A stretch of 12,697 nucleotides of DNA from Actinomycetes bacterium (GCA_021819345.1 JAKARG010000036.1:1-12697); one strand, 5' to 3'; counted from the stretch's first letter, positions 1-7,042 are shown. Numbers and translations: made by a program. Notes: generated from the sequence alone by a model not told the origin.

Positions 1-1842
1 CGGGCGCAGCGCGACCTGCTGGACGGCCGGGTCGCGCTGCGCATCGACGGCTTCCGGGTCGCAGAGGGCATCTGGCTCGGGGAGGGCTCGGAGGTCGACC
101 CCGCAGCGGTGCTCACCGGGCCGGCGGTCATCGGGCCGCGGGCCCGGGTGGAGCAGGGAGCCGAGATCGGGGCCTACTGCTGCATCGGCGCCGACGTGCG
201 GGTCGGTCCCGAGGCGAGCATCGAGCGCTCGGTGGTCCACGACCACGCCTACCTCGGGGGAGGGGTGAGCCTTCGCGGCAGCGTCGTCGGGCGCGGCGCG
301 CGGGTGCGTCGGGGCGCGCGCCTGGAGGAGGGGAGCGTCGTCGCCGACGACTGCCTCATCGGTGCCGGCGCGCTCGTCCACCCGGGGGTGGCCGTCTACC
401 CGGGCAAGACCATCGAGGACGGCGCATCGGTCGACTCCTCGATCGTCTGGGAAGCCGGTCGGCGCCGCTCGGTCCTCGGGGCGTCGGGCGCGACCGGGAT
501 CGCCAACCTGGACGTCACGCCGGAGCTGGCGGTGCGCTTGGCCATGGCCTTTGCCACGACGGTGCGCCGGGGTGGCCGGGTGATGGTCTCGCGCGACACG
601 AGCCGGGTCGGCCGGATGCTCGCCCGCGCGTTGATGTCGGGGTTCAACGCCGCCGGCGTCGACGTGGTCGACCTGGAGGTTGCCACCTTGCCCCTCACCC
701 GCTTCGCAGTGCGGGCGATGGACGGCGACGGCGGGGCGAGCGCCCGGCTGAGCCCGGGCGACGACCAGTCGGTCTCGATCCGCTTCTTCGACCGCCGGGG
801 CGTCGACCTCTCTGCCGCCGACCGCAAGCCGATCGACCGGATCATGGTCCGCCACGACGCCAGGCGGAGCCTGGCCGGCGAGATCGGCGACGTGACCGCT
901 GCGGGTCGCCTGGCCGAGGACTACACCGCCGCGCTCACCGCCCGACCGCCGGCCGGACTGGTCGACCTCGACCCTCTGCGGGCAGGGCGGGCCAAGGTGG
1001 TGCTCGACTACGCCTACGGCGCAGCGAGCTTCATCATGCCCAACGTCTTGGCCAAGCTCGGCGCCGACGTGCTGGCGCTCAACCCCTACGCGTCGACCCG
1101 TGCGGCCATCGGCTTCGACCGCGAGGAGCACGCCGCCGAGGTCGCCCGGCTCGTCGTCGCCTCCGGCGCCCAGCTCGGGGCGGTGATCGACTCCGACGGC
1201 GAGCGGCTCACCCTGGTCGACGACACCGGCAGGGTGCTCGACGCCGACGAGACCCTCGTCGCCCTGCTCGCTGCGGTGCTGCCCGCCGAGCCCTCCGGGG
1301 CGAGGGTCGTGCTCCCCGTGACTGCGCCGGCGGCAGCCGAGGAGGTGGTCCTCGGCCACGGCGGCCAGGTGCTCTGGAGCGGCCTCAGCGAAGCCGAGGT
1401 CCTCGGTGCCGCCAACGACTCGGGCGCGTCCGTGGCGGCGGGAGCCGGCGGCGGCGTCGCCTTTCCCAGGTTCCTTCCGGCCTTCGACGCGCTCGCCACC
1501 CTCGTGGTGGTGCTCGGCTCGCTGGCCGCCGCCGGGCTGCGTCTCTCCGAGCTGCGCCGCGCCCACCCGCCCCGCCCTCGCGCGCATCGCAGCGTCGCCA
1601 CCCCCTTCGAGCGGACCGGCGCGCTCATGCGCTCGCTGCTCGAGGAGTGGAGGGGCATGGACCTGATCTTCGCCGAGGGGATCCGGGCCCGCCTGGACGA
1701 CGGTTGGATCCTCGTCGCCCCCGACCCCGATGCCCCCCTCACCCATGTCTGGGCCGAGGCCCGCGATCCCGACGCCGCCGCTGCCCGGGCAGCCGAGGTG
1801 CTGCAGGCGCTGTGGCGGCTCGAGGGCGGGCTCCCGGACTGA
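1..1842 (+). CDS. Mannose-1-phosphate guanylyltransferase / phosphomannomutase-like fusion protein, 5' end missing
   Basis: The frame is open from base 1 (reading RAQRDLLDGRV...), so the gene begins before the window; the GTG at 109 is internal. The visible part has 613 residues. Codons about 25-150 form a left-handed beta-helix of hexapeptide repeats, as in the C-terminal half of sugar-phosphate nucleotidyltransferases; the catalytic nucleotidyltransferase domain should lie upstream. Codons about 165-610 match the alpha-D-phosphohexomutase fold. Proteins of this architecture are usually annotated as making GDP-mannose for glycans in the cytosol. The mutase active site looks degenerate: the phosphoserine TASHNP loop is replaced by ARLSPGDDQ (codons 248-256), and the metal-binding DGDADR-type loop reads IDSDGER (codons 396-402). 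The second half may therefore be regulatory or structural. The family call is firm; the exact sugar is inferred. Confidence 0.8.
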   Translation, partial: RAQRDLLDGRVALRIDGFRVAEGIWLGEGSEVDPAAVLTGPAVIGPRARVEQGAEIGAYCCIGADVRVGPEASIERSVVHDHAYLGGGVSLRGSVVGRGARVRRGARLEEGSVVADDCLIGAGALVHPGVAVYPGKTIEDGASVDSSIVWEAGRRRSVLGASGATGIANLDVTPELAVRLAMAFATTVRRGGRVMVSRDTSRVGRMLARALMSGFNAAGVDVVDLEVATLPLTRFAVRAMDGDGGASARLSPGDDQSVSIRFFDRRGVDLSAADRKPIDRIMVRHDARRSLAGEIGDVTAAGRLAEDYTAALTARPPAGLVDLDPLRAGRAKVVLDYAYGAASFIMPNVLAKLGADVLALNPYASTRAAIGFDREEHAAEVARLVVASGAQLGAVIDSDGERLTLVDDTGRVLDADETLVALLAAVLPAEPSGARVVLPVTAPAAAEEVVLGHGGQVLWSGLSEAEVLGAANDSGASVAAGAGGGVAFPRFLPAFDALATLVVVLGSLAAAGLRLSELRRAHPPRPRAHRSVATPFERTGALMRSLLEEWRGMDLIFAEGIRARLDDGWILVAPDPDAPLTHVWAEARDPDAAAARAAEVLQALWRLEGGLPD

Positions 1843-1873
1843 GCCGGCTCGGCGGGCGCCCGGGTGGTTCCGG

Positions 1874-1879
1874 TATCTT
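1874..1879 (+). promoter_or_regulatory. Candidate -10 element for a leaderless gcvH transcript
   Basis: TATCTT (TAnnnT type) ends 7 nt before the gcvH ATG at 1887, the spacing at which transcription starts on the A of the ATG. There is no clear Shine-Dalgarno before this ATG, and no good -35 is seen. Leaderless starts of this form are common in actinobacteria; its use here is inferred. Confidence 0.5.
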
Positions 1880-1886
1880 CTCGCCC

Positions 1887-2267
1887 ATGCTGGTACCCGA
1901 GGAGCTGCGCTACACGTCCGACCACGAGTGGGTGAGGTCAGAGGGCGCCCACTGGCGCATCGGGGTCACCGACTACGCCCAGGACGCACTAGGCGACGTG
2001 GTCTTCGTCCAGCTGCCCGAGCCCGGCGCCCACTACGCCGCAGGGGACTCGGTGGGAGAGGTCGAGTCGACCAAGTCGGTCTCCGACATCTACGTCCCGC
2101 TCGGCGGCAGCGTGGTGGAGGCGAACACCGAGCTGTCCGCCACCCCCCAGCTGCTCAACCAGGACCCCTACGGGGAGGGGTGGATCGCCCTGATCGAACC
2201 GGACGACCCGGGCGCCTTCGAGAGCCTGCTCGACGCCGAGGCCTACCGAGCCCTGATCTCGGGCTGA
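1887..2267 (+). CDS. gcvH: Glycine cleavage system H protein (lipoyl carrier)
   Basis: This 126-residue protein has the usual length for GcvH. H protein carries the aminomethyl group from the P protein (glycine decarboxylase) to the T protein on a lipoyl-lysine arm, in the cytosol. The N-terminus (YTSDHEWVR) and the lipoylation motif GEVESTKSVSDIYVP, with acceptor K63, are textbook features, as are the closing Pro-Tyr-Gly-Glu-Gly-Trp residues 94-99. The ATG at 1887 gives the canonical start. It is preceded by TATCTT at leaderless distance rather than a ribosome binding site. The GarA-like FHA gene follows after 16 nt, so they are probably co-transcribed. None of the other glycine cleavage genes (gcvT, gcvP) is in the window. 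Confidence 0.96.
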   Translation: MLVPEELRYTSDHEWVRSEGAHWRIGVTDYAQDALGDVVFVQLPEPGAHYAAGDSVGEVESTKSVSDIYVPLGGSVVEANTELSATPQLLNQDPYGEGWIALIEPDDPGAFESLLDAEAYRALISG

Positions 2268-2283
2268 TCCGGGTCCCGGGCGG

Positions 2284-2769
2284 ATGTACTGCAACCAGTG
2301 CGGTCATCACAACCCCGACGACTCCAACTTCTGCTCCTCCTGCGGGGCGGTGCTGGAGCGCCCGAGCGGTGCCGACCCGGCGACGGTGACCCTCGTCGCC
2401 GTCGAGGGGTCCGGCGAGCCGGCCGAGGAGGCGCTGGTCGTCGGGCTCGGGGAGCTGCCCGCCGACTCCGGGATGCTGGTGGTCAGGCGCGGTCCCAACC
2501 ACGGGTCCCGCTACCTGATCGGGGAGGGCACCACCACCCTCGGGCGCGATCCCGCATCAGGGATCTTCTTGGACGACGTGACCGTCTCTCGCCGTCACGC
2601 GGAGATCGAGCACCACTCGGGCGGACCCTTCACCCTGCGTGACGTCGGGTCGCTGAACGGCACCTACCTCAACCGGGACCGGGTCGACACCGCCGCCCTC
2701 GGCCACGGCGACGAGCTGCAGGTCGGGATGTTCCGGCTGGTGTTCGTGACCGAGGCGAGCGGCGGCTGA
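2284..2769 (+). CDS. GarA/OdhI-like FHA protein with N-terminal zinc ribbon
   Basis: The protein has 161 residues. Residues 1-24 are a zinc ribbon with Cys pairs C3/C6 and C17/C20. Residues 31-62 are an acidic linker. Residues 63-156 are an FHA domain with the phosphothreonine-binding residues G87-R88, S102, R103, H105 and N125-G126 (VSRRHAEI, GSLNGTYLN). The FHA domain and its position between gcvH and an ftsR-like merR gene match Mycobacterium GarA (Rv1827). GarA-type proteins bind and tune 2-oxoglutarate dehydrogenase, glutamate dehydrogenase and glutamate synthase, and are switched off when a kinase phosphorylates an N-terminal ETTS motif. No ETTS is present here; T34 and T36 are the only nearby threonines before the FHA domain. 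The ATG at 2284 has only a weak ribosome site, and translation may be coupled to gcvH. Orthology is well supported by sequence and synteny; an unchanged target set is inferred. Confidence 0.85.
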   Translation: MYCNQCGHHNPDDSNFCSSCGAVLERPSGADPATVTLVAVEGSGEPAEEALVVGLGELPADSGMLVVRRGPNHGSRYLIGEGTTTLGRDPASGIFLDDVTVSRRHAEIEHHSGGPFTLRDVGSLNGTYLNRDRVDTAALGHGDELQVGMFRLVFVTEASGG

Positions 2770-2777
2770 GGGGGGCA

Positions 2778-4112
2778 GTGGTGGAGCGGGCACATCTCAC
2801 CATCGGGGAGGTGCTCACGTTGTTGCGGGAGGAGTTCCCCGACGTGAGCATCTCCAAGATCAGGTTCTTGGAGAGCCAGGGCCTGGTCGACCCCGAGCGC
2901 ACCCCGTCGGGCTACCGGAAGTTCTACGACGACGACGTCGAGCAGCTCCGCTGGATCCTCCAGCAGCAGCGGGAGAACTTCTTGCCGCTCAAGGTGATCC
3001 GGGGGCGGCTGGCCGACCGGGTCGCAGCCGAGCCCGCCGGCGGGGGGGCCGGCGGAGCCGACCGGTCAGGGCCGACCGACCGGGGGCCTGCCGGCGACCC
3101 GGCGTCGGTTGGCGACCCGGGGCCCGTTGGCGACCCGGGGCCGGTTGGCGACCCGGGGCCGGTTGGCGGGGTGGGGCCGGTTGGCGACCCGGGGCCGGTT
3201 GGCGGCCCGGGGCCCGTTGGCGGGGCGGGGCCCGCCGCGGAGGCCGTTGGCCATGCGCGGGCTCCCGGTTCGGGGGACCGCGTGGGCATGCCGGCACCCA
3301 CCGCGACCGAGCCGGCAAGTCCCGGCCCGGCGGGCGGCGCGCCCGGGGCGGAGGGCCCTACGGGAACCACGAGCGGACCAGATCCCGATGAGCAGGCACC
3401 TGGTCTCGAGGAGCGTGGCCGGCCCCCGCTCGCCCTCCCGGCGGGAGGGACCGACCCCGACCGACGGTCTCCGAGGCTCGGTGGGGCCGTCCCCGGCGGC
3501 GCCCCCGCCCGGAGCGGGGAAGCGCTCGTTCAGGGATCCCCGGAGACCGGGGCGTCGCCCACCGAGCCGAGCCGGGCGGTCTCTGGGCGCTCCTTGGCCG
3601 GCCAGGGCGCGGCGCCCGAGCCGTCGAGCCCGCCAGCGGGCGGCGGACGGTCACCGGCTGCCGCGCCGGTCCCAGATACCCGAGGCGCCGCGCCGGGCCC
3701 CGACGGTTCGCAGCCGGGCGGCTCGCCGGCGACACCGGAGGTCTACACCACCGACGAGCTGGCGGCCGCCGCCGGCTGCGAGGCGGACCTGGTCGACCAG
3801 CTCCGCCAGTACGGGCTGCTCACCCCCAACGCCACCGTACGAGGGGTCGCCTACTTCGACCCCGAGGCCCTGGCACTGGCCCGCACTGCTGCCTCCTTCG
3901 CCGAGCTCGGGGTCGAGCCGCGCCATCTCCGGGCCTGGCGCACGGCGGTGGACCGGGAGCTCAGCCTCTTCGAGCAGCTCGTGGTGCCGCTGCTCCGCCA
4001 GCGCAACCCCCAGGCGCGCAAGCAGGCAGCCGAGACCCTCGGCCGTCTCTCCCAGCTCGGGGCAGATCTCCGCGAGGAGCTGCTCCGGGAGGGCCTCGGC
4101 CGCATCCGCTGA
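2778..4112 (+). CDS. FtsR-like MerR-family regulator with expanded low-complexity linker
   Basis: The protein has 444 residues. Residues 5-80 are a MerR winged helix-turn-helix (IGEVLTLLREEFPDVSISKI, then RFLESQGLV and SGYRKF). Residues about 83-319 are a Gly/Pro/Ala/Ser-rich low-complexity stretch. Residues 320-444 are the conserved C-terminal domain, beginning VYTTDELAAAAG. Both ends and the synteny match M. tuberculosis Rv1828 and corynebacterial FtsR, a regulator of ftsZ and cell division. Those proteins are only about 250 residues long, so the linker is enlarged by nearly 200 residues. The start is GTG 2778 (an adjacent GTG at 2781 is possible), 8 nt after the FHA gene and preceded by a G-rich ribosome site (GAGGGGGG). 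The family call is strong; the ftsZ target is inferred from characterised relatives. Confidence 0.85.
   Translation: MVERAHLTIGEVLTLLREEFPDVSISKIRFLESQGLVDPERTPSGYRKFYDDDVEQLRWILQQQRENFLPLKVIRGRLADRVAAEPAGGGAGGADRSGPTDRGPAGDPASVGDPGPVGDPGPVGDPGPVGGVGPVGDPGPVGGPGPVGGAGPAAEAVGHARAPGSGDRVGMPAPTATEPASPGPAGGAPGAEGPTGTTSGPDPDEQAPGLEERGRPPLALPAGGTDPDRRSPRLGGAVPGGAPARSGEALVQGSPETGASPTEPSRAVSGRSLAGQGAAPEPSSPPAGGGRSPAAAPVPDTRGAAPGPDGSQPGGSPATPEVYTTDELAAAAGCEADLVDQLRQYGLLTPNATVRGVAYFDPEALALARTAASFAELGVEPRHLRAWRTAVDRELSLFEQLVVPLLRQRNPQARKQAAETLGRLSQLGADLREELLREGLGRIR
3108..3233 (+). repeat. Seven tandem 18-bp units inside the FtsR-like gene
   Basis: Units begin GTTGGCGACCCGGGGCCS and repeat at an exact 18-bp period: 3108, 3126, 3144, 3162, 3180, 3198 and 3216. 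Each encodes a variant of the hexapeptide VGDPGP. Units 4, 6 and 7 vary inside. A more diverged copy may lie at 3090-3107. The period keeps the reading frame, so copy-number change would alter only linker length. Confidence 0.95.
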
Positions 4113-4162
4113 CCCGCTCGTCACCCCCTCGGGAGCGGGGACTGCGAGAGGGGAGCAGGGGC

Positions 4163-4168
4163 TAGGGT
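4163..4168 (+). promoter_or_regulatory. Candidate -10 element for a leaderless nuclease-gene transcript
   Basis: TAGGGT (TAnnnT type) ends 6 nt before the ATG at 4175, the spacing expected if transcription starts on the start codon. It lies in the 62-bp gap after the ftsR-like gene, which suggests the nuclease gene is at least partly transcribed on its own. No convincing -35 is seen. Confidence 0.45.
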
Positions 4169-4174
4169 GCGGGC

Positions 4175-4678
4175 ATGCTGGAGATGCGGCTGGCATCGGT
4201 GCGGGTGGAGCGCTCGACCCGGACGCCGATCCTGCTGTTGCAAGAGGCAGGCGGGGGGAAGCGGGCGCTGCCCATCTACGTAGGCCCGGCGGAGGCCCAG
4301 GCGATCGCCCAAGCGGTCCAAGGAGTGGTCCCCCCGCGCCCCATGACCCACGACCTGATGCGCAACCTGCTCGAGGACCTCGGGGCGGTGGTCGACTGCG
4401 TCGTGATCACCGAGCTGCGGGACCGGACCTTCTTCGCCGAGATCCGCCTGCGCGCAGGTGGGCGGGCCCACCAGGTTTCGGCCCGACCCTCTGACGCCAT
4501 CGCCCTCGCAGTGCGCACCTCCTCGGCCATCTATGCCGAGGACGCCCTGGTGGACGCAGAAGGGGTCGTCCTCGAGCCCGACGACGTCGACGACGAGCCC
4601 GAGCCCGGGACCGACGAGCTGGTCTCGGAGTTCAAGGCCTTCATCGAGGGGATCCGACCGGAGGACTTCGAGGCCTGA
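4175..4678 (+). CDS. Bifunctional nuclease (BFN/DUF151) domain protein
   Basis: The protein has 167 residues. The BFN/DUF151 core spans residues about 5-132, with the signature LPIYVGPAEAQAI (32-44) and the hallmark SARPSDAIALAVR (102-114). An acidic spacer (133-148) leads to a short helical tail (149-166). Family members have been reported with RNase and DNase activity in plants and are widespread in bacteria, where the role is poorly defined. The gene is the positional equivalent of M. tuberculosis Rv1829, between two merR genes. ATG 4175 is favoured by the TAGGGT element at leaderless spacing; ATG 4184 in the same frame is an alternative. The family is certain; the substrate is unknown. 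Confidence 0.9.
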   Translation: MLEMRLASVRVERSTRTPILLLQEAGGGKRALPIYVGPAEAQAIAQAVQGVVPPRPMTHDLMRNLLEDLGAVVDCVVITELRDRTFFAEIRLRAGGRAHQVSARPSDAIALAVRTSSAIYAEDALVDAEGVVLEPDDVDDEPEPGTDELVSEFKAFIEGIRPEDFEA

Positions 4679-4837
4679 GGGTTCGAGGCGTTCCTGGCCC
4701 CGACCCCGGTCACCCCTGCAGGGCTCGGCGCGAGGAGAGCCTTGTGGTCCTCTCGCCGATACAGCACACTGGACGGACAGCAGCGTAACTACCCGCATGT
4801 GGTCCGGTTCCGGGCCCCCGTGGAGGAGGTTTGTGCC

Positions 4838-5323
4838 GTGGTCTCCCGATCCGACGAGCTCGGCTACCGAGGACCGCAGGTGTGCTCGATCGTCGGGATC
4901 ACCTACCGTCAGCTGGACTACTGGGCTCGTACCGGCCTGCTCCGGCCGTCGATCAGCGACGCCCGGGGGAGCGGTAGCCAGCGGCGCTACAGCTACGGCG
5001 ACCTGGTGGCGCTGAAGGTGATCAAGCGCCTGCTCGACGCCGGCATCTCCCTCGCCCAGGCCCGCAAGGCCATCGAGTGCCTCGCCGCCACCGGCGAGGA
5101 CCTCGTCAGCGCGAACCTGGTGATCGAGCAGGGTCGCACCGTGCTGGCCCACTCCGGTGAGGAGATCGTCGACCTCTTGCGCGGGGGCCAGGGGGTGCTC
5201 AACATCGTGCCCATGGCCGGCGTGGTCTCCGAGGTCGAAGCCGCGGTCACCGACCTCGACGAGGCGGCCCGGAGGGCCACCCCCGAGCAGCACCGACCGG
5301 CAGCCACGGCGAGCGGCGCCTGA
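4838..5323 (+). CDS. MerR-family transcriptional regulator (Rv1830-like)
   Basis: The protein has 161 residues. The N-terminal MerR HTH spans residues 9-80, with the family-specific strings GYRGPQVCSIVGITYRQLDY and ARTGLLRPSI, then GSGSQRRYSYGDLVALKVIK. The remainder (81-145) is a helical region containing EEIVDLLRGGQGVLNIV, also typical of Rv1830. The start GTG 4838 was chosen because GGAGGAGGT (4822-4830) sits 7 nt upstream and because the homologous domain begins soon after. A longer reading from TTG 4742 would add 32 unconserved residues. A 159-bp gap after the nuclease gene leaves room for a separate promoter, but none stands out. It is convergent with the next minus-strand gene, with only 15 bp between the stops. 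The regulon is unknown. Confidence 0.88.
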   Translation: MVSRSDELGYRGPQVCSIVGITYRQLDYWARTGLLRPSISDARGSGSQRRYSYGDLVALKVIKRLLDAGISLAQARKAIECLAATGEDLVSANLVIEQGRTVLAHSGEEIVDLLRGGQGVLNIVPMAGVVSEVEAAVTDLDEAARRATPEQHRPAATASGA

Positions 5324-5338
5324 GCCGACCTCGACGGG

Positions 5339-6925
5339 TCAGCTGCCGGCGACGAACTCGAGGTCGTAGGGGTTGCCGGTCGTGACCGGCGGGGTCAGGG
5401 TCGTCGAGCCGACCTCGATCCTGACGGCGGTGGGGTTGCCGAGCCGGACCCACACCGGGCCGGTCAAGCGCTCGACCTGGCCGGCGACGAGCGTCGTCTC
5501 GTGGACGACCGGTCCCGTCGAGCTCCCGGCCCGCACCTCCACCCAGCACCTGCCCGAGGCCGACAGGGTGATCCGGGCCGCCTCGGAGAGCTGGTACACC
5601 GAGACGCCGCTGCTCGCCGAGACGAGCCTCACCTCCACGACCTGACCTGCGGAGCCGGCCCCCGACCCACCACGAGAGGGGGCCGAACCCGACCCACCAC
5701 CAGAGCCCGACCCACCAGAGCCCGACCCACCCGAGCCCGTCCCACCCGAGCCCGACCCACCAGATCCCGTCCCACCCGAGCCCGACCCACCACCAGAGCC
5801 CGACCCACCCGAGGGGAACGCCGGGGCCGAGGACGGGGTGGTGACGCGCGATCCGCCCGCCCCCTGCTGGCCGGGAGCAGCCGACCCCCGACCCCCGGCA
5901 CCGACCGGGACCCCCGAGGCGAGTCGTCCCTGTCGGTGGTGACCCGTATCGGCTGCGAGCACCCCGAGGGCCGCCGCGCCAGCGAGGACCAGCGCGGCCG
6001 ACGCAGCGAAGAAGCGGTGCTTGCCGGTGCCGAGCCCCGGAGCACGCCGGGCGACCTTCGGCTCCTCCCGGCTCGAGCGAGGGCGCCGGCGCCCGCTGGA
6101 TCCCAGCCGGCGCCCGCCGGATCCCTGCTGGCGGGCCCGGACCGAGGCGAGCTCGGCCGCCCACCGGGAGCGCTCGGCAGGGTCGAGCGTGGAGGTAGGC
6201 GGAGCCGGAGGGAGGTCTCGCTCCGCAGCCGGCGAGGGGTCGAGGTCGTCGAAGGTCATCCTCGTGGAGCCGACGAGGCCGTCCTCCTCGGGGCGAGCCG
6301 AGCTCGACCGCGCAGCGCCACGAAGCGCCGCCGCGGGTCGTCCTGTCGCCCCTCGGGCGCCGGGGAGCGCCGGCGCCGACAGGGGACCTGGTGCTGGAGG
6401 ACCCCCGGGCGCAGAGGAGCCGGCGGGATCGGCGGGCCTGGCGGGTCCAGCTCCGAGGGTGGTCTCCTCCTGCTCGGACGGTCCCTGCCCCGGGCGGAGG
6501 ACCTTGACCGAGTCGATGTCGGCATCCGAGAGCGCGCCTGGCGCGCCTTCACCCGGGCCGGCGGGGAGCGGCAGCCGACCTGGGTGCGGTTCCAGGGCAC
6601 CTCGGGGTAGGGGGGCGCGGAACGGGGCTGCTCCGGTGGCCCGCACCGGTCGCCACCCGCCGGTGAGCGGGCGCGGCAGCGGAGCGGGCGTCGGGGCCGC
6701 CTCGCCGGGATCGAGCAGCTTCACGTAGGCCTGGTGCGAGGGAGCCGGCATCCTCTGGAGGGGGCGCGCGTTGGTGGCACGGTCCTGGCCGGCGATCGAG
6801 CCGAGCCGGTCGAGCGCCCGCTGCTGGCGGTTGGCGCTGCGACGGCGCCGGAGCCGACCTCCCAACCAAGAGCCCGAGGTCGCCACCACCAGCGCGCCGA
6901 GCACGGCGAGCACGAGGGGGGTCAT
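5339..6925 (-). CDS. Membrane protein with RodZ-type C-terminal domain (DUF4115-like) on a Gly/Ser stalk
   Basis: The protein has 528 residues from ATG 6925, which has GTGAGG upstream; an upstream in-frame extension to 6988 is less likely. Residues 2-22 are a transmembrane helix followed by RLRRRR. Residues 40-300 are Pro/Ala-rich and probably disordered. Residues 305-326 are a second transmembrane helix after a basic stretch. Residues 372-415 are a Gly/Ser repeat. Residues 430-525 are a beta-rich domain (ITLSASGRCWVEVRAG, TLVAGQVERL, VWVRLGNPTAVRIEVG) that resembles the extracytoplasmic DUF4115 domain of RodZ. The charge pattern puts residues 23-304 in the cytoplasm and the C-terminus outside. 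RodZ links MreB to the cell-wall machinery, but this protein lacks RodZ's N-terminal HTH. The domain match is from memory of the pattern; the role is inferred. Confidence 0.7.
   Translation of the reverse strand: MTPLVLAVLGALVVATSGSWLGGRLRRRRSANRQQRALDRLGSIAGQDRATNARPLQRMPAPSHQAYVKLLDPGEAAPTPAPLPRPLTGGWRPVRATGAAPFRAPLPRGALEPHPGRLPLPAGPGEGAPGALSDADIDSVKVLRPGQGPSEQEETTLGAGPARPADPAGSSAPGGPPAPGPLSAPALPGARGATGRPAAALRGAARSSSARPEEDGLVGSTRMTFDDLDPSPAAERDLPPAPPTSTLDPAERSRWAAELASVRARQQGSGGRRLGSSGRRRPRSSREEPKVARRAPGLGTGKHRFFAASAALVLAGAAALGVLAADTGHHRQGRLASGVPVGAGGRGSAAPGQQGAGGSRVTTPSSAPAFPSGGSGSGGGSGSGGTGSGGSGSGGTGSGGSGSGGSGSGGGSGSAPSRGGSGAGSAGQVVEVRLVSASSGVSVYQLSEAARITLSASGRCWVEVRAGSSTGPVVHETTLVAGQVERLTGPVWVRLGNPTAVRIEVGSTTLTPPVTTGNPYDLEFVAGS
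5684..5812 (-). repeat. 15-bp tandem repeats coding a Gly/Ser stalk
   Basis: The plus strand shows repeated CCCGACCCACCAGAG-like units, mostly of 15 bp with a few 18-bp variants. On the minus strand they encode GGSGS/GGTGS pentapeptides (residues 372-415 of the RodZ-like protein). The units are nearly identical, consistent with slippage or unequal exchange that keeps the frame. Confidence 0.9.
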
Positions 6926-7018
6926 GACCGCCTCACCGGAACTGCAGAGCGCTGCGACCGCCCGGGGGGGATCCCGAGAGCGGACCACCGAGGTCCCCTC
7001 GCTCCGAGCACGCCACTC

Positions 7019-7042
7019 TCCGGGCCGGTCGGTCGGCCCGGA
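7019..7042 (-). terminator. GC-rich hairpin between the recombinase and RodZ-like genes
   Basis: A perfect 9-bp stem, TCCGGGCCG / CGGCCCGGA, has a 6-nt loop. It lies about 67 nt past the recombinase stop in the direction of transcription and upstream of the RodZ-like gene. No T-tract follows, so it is a terminator candidate of the GC-hairpin type only. Confidence 0.45.

Noticed and set aside
3108..3233. Possible CRISPR array
   Set aside because: The 18-bp units abut directly with no spacers and are in frame inside a gene; the same holds for the repeats at 5684-5812.
4742..4837. 32-residue N-terminal extension of the second MerR protein from TTG 4742
   Set aside because: The residues are unlike the family, and GTG 4838 follows a near-perfect Shine-Dalgarno (GGAGGAGGT).
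4121..5293. 390-residue minus-strand open frame opposite the nuclease and second merR genes
   Set aside because: It is antisense to two well-recognised genes, with no recognisable domain and a composition typical of a GC shadow.
5247..6164. Minus-strand frame with striking Gly-Trp-Val repeats
   Set aside because: It is the alternative frame of the Gly/Ser 15-bp repeats in the RodZ-like gene; codon bias and domain content favour the other frame.
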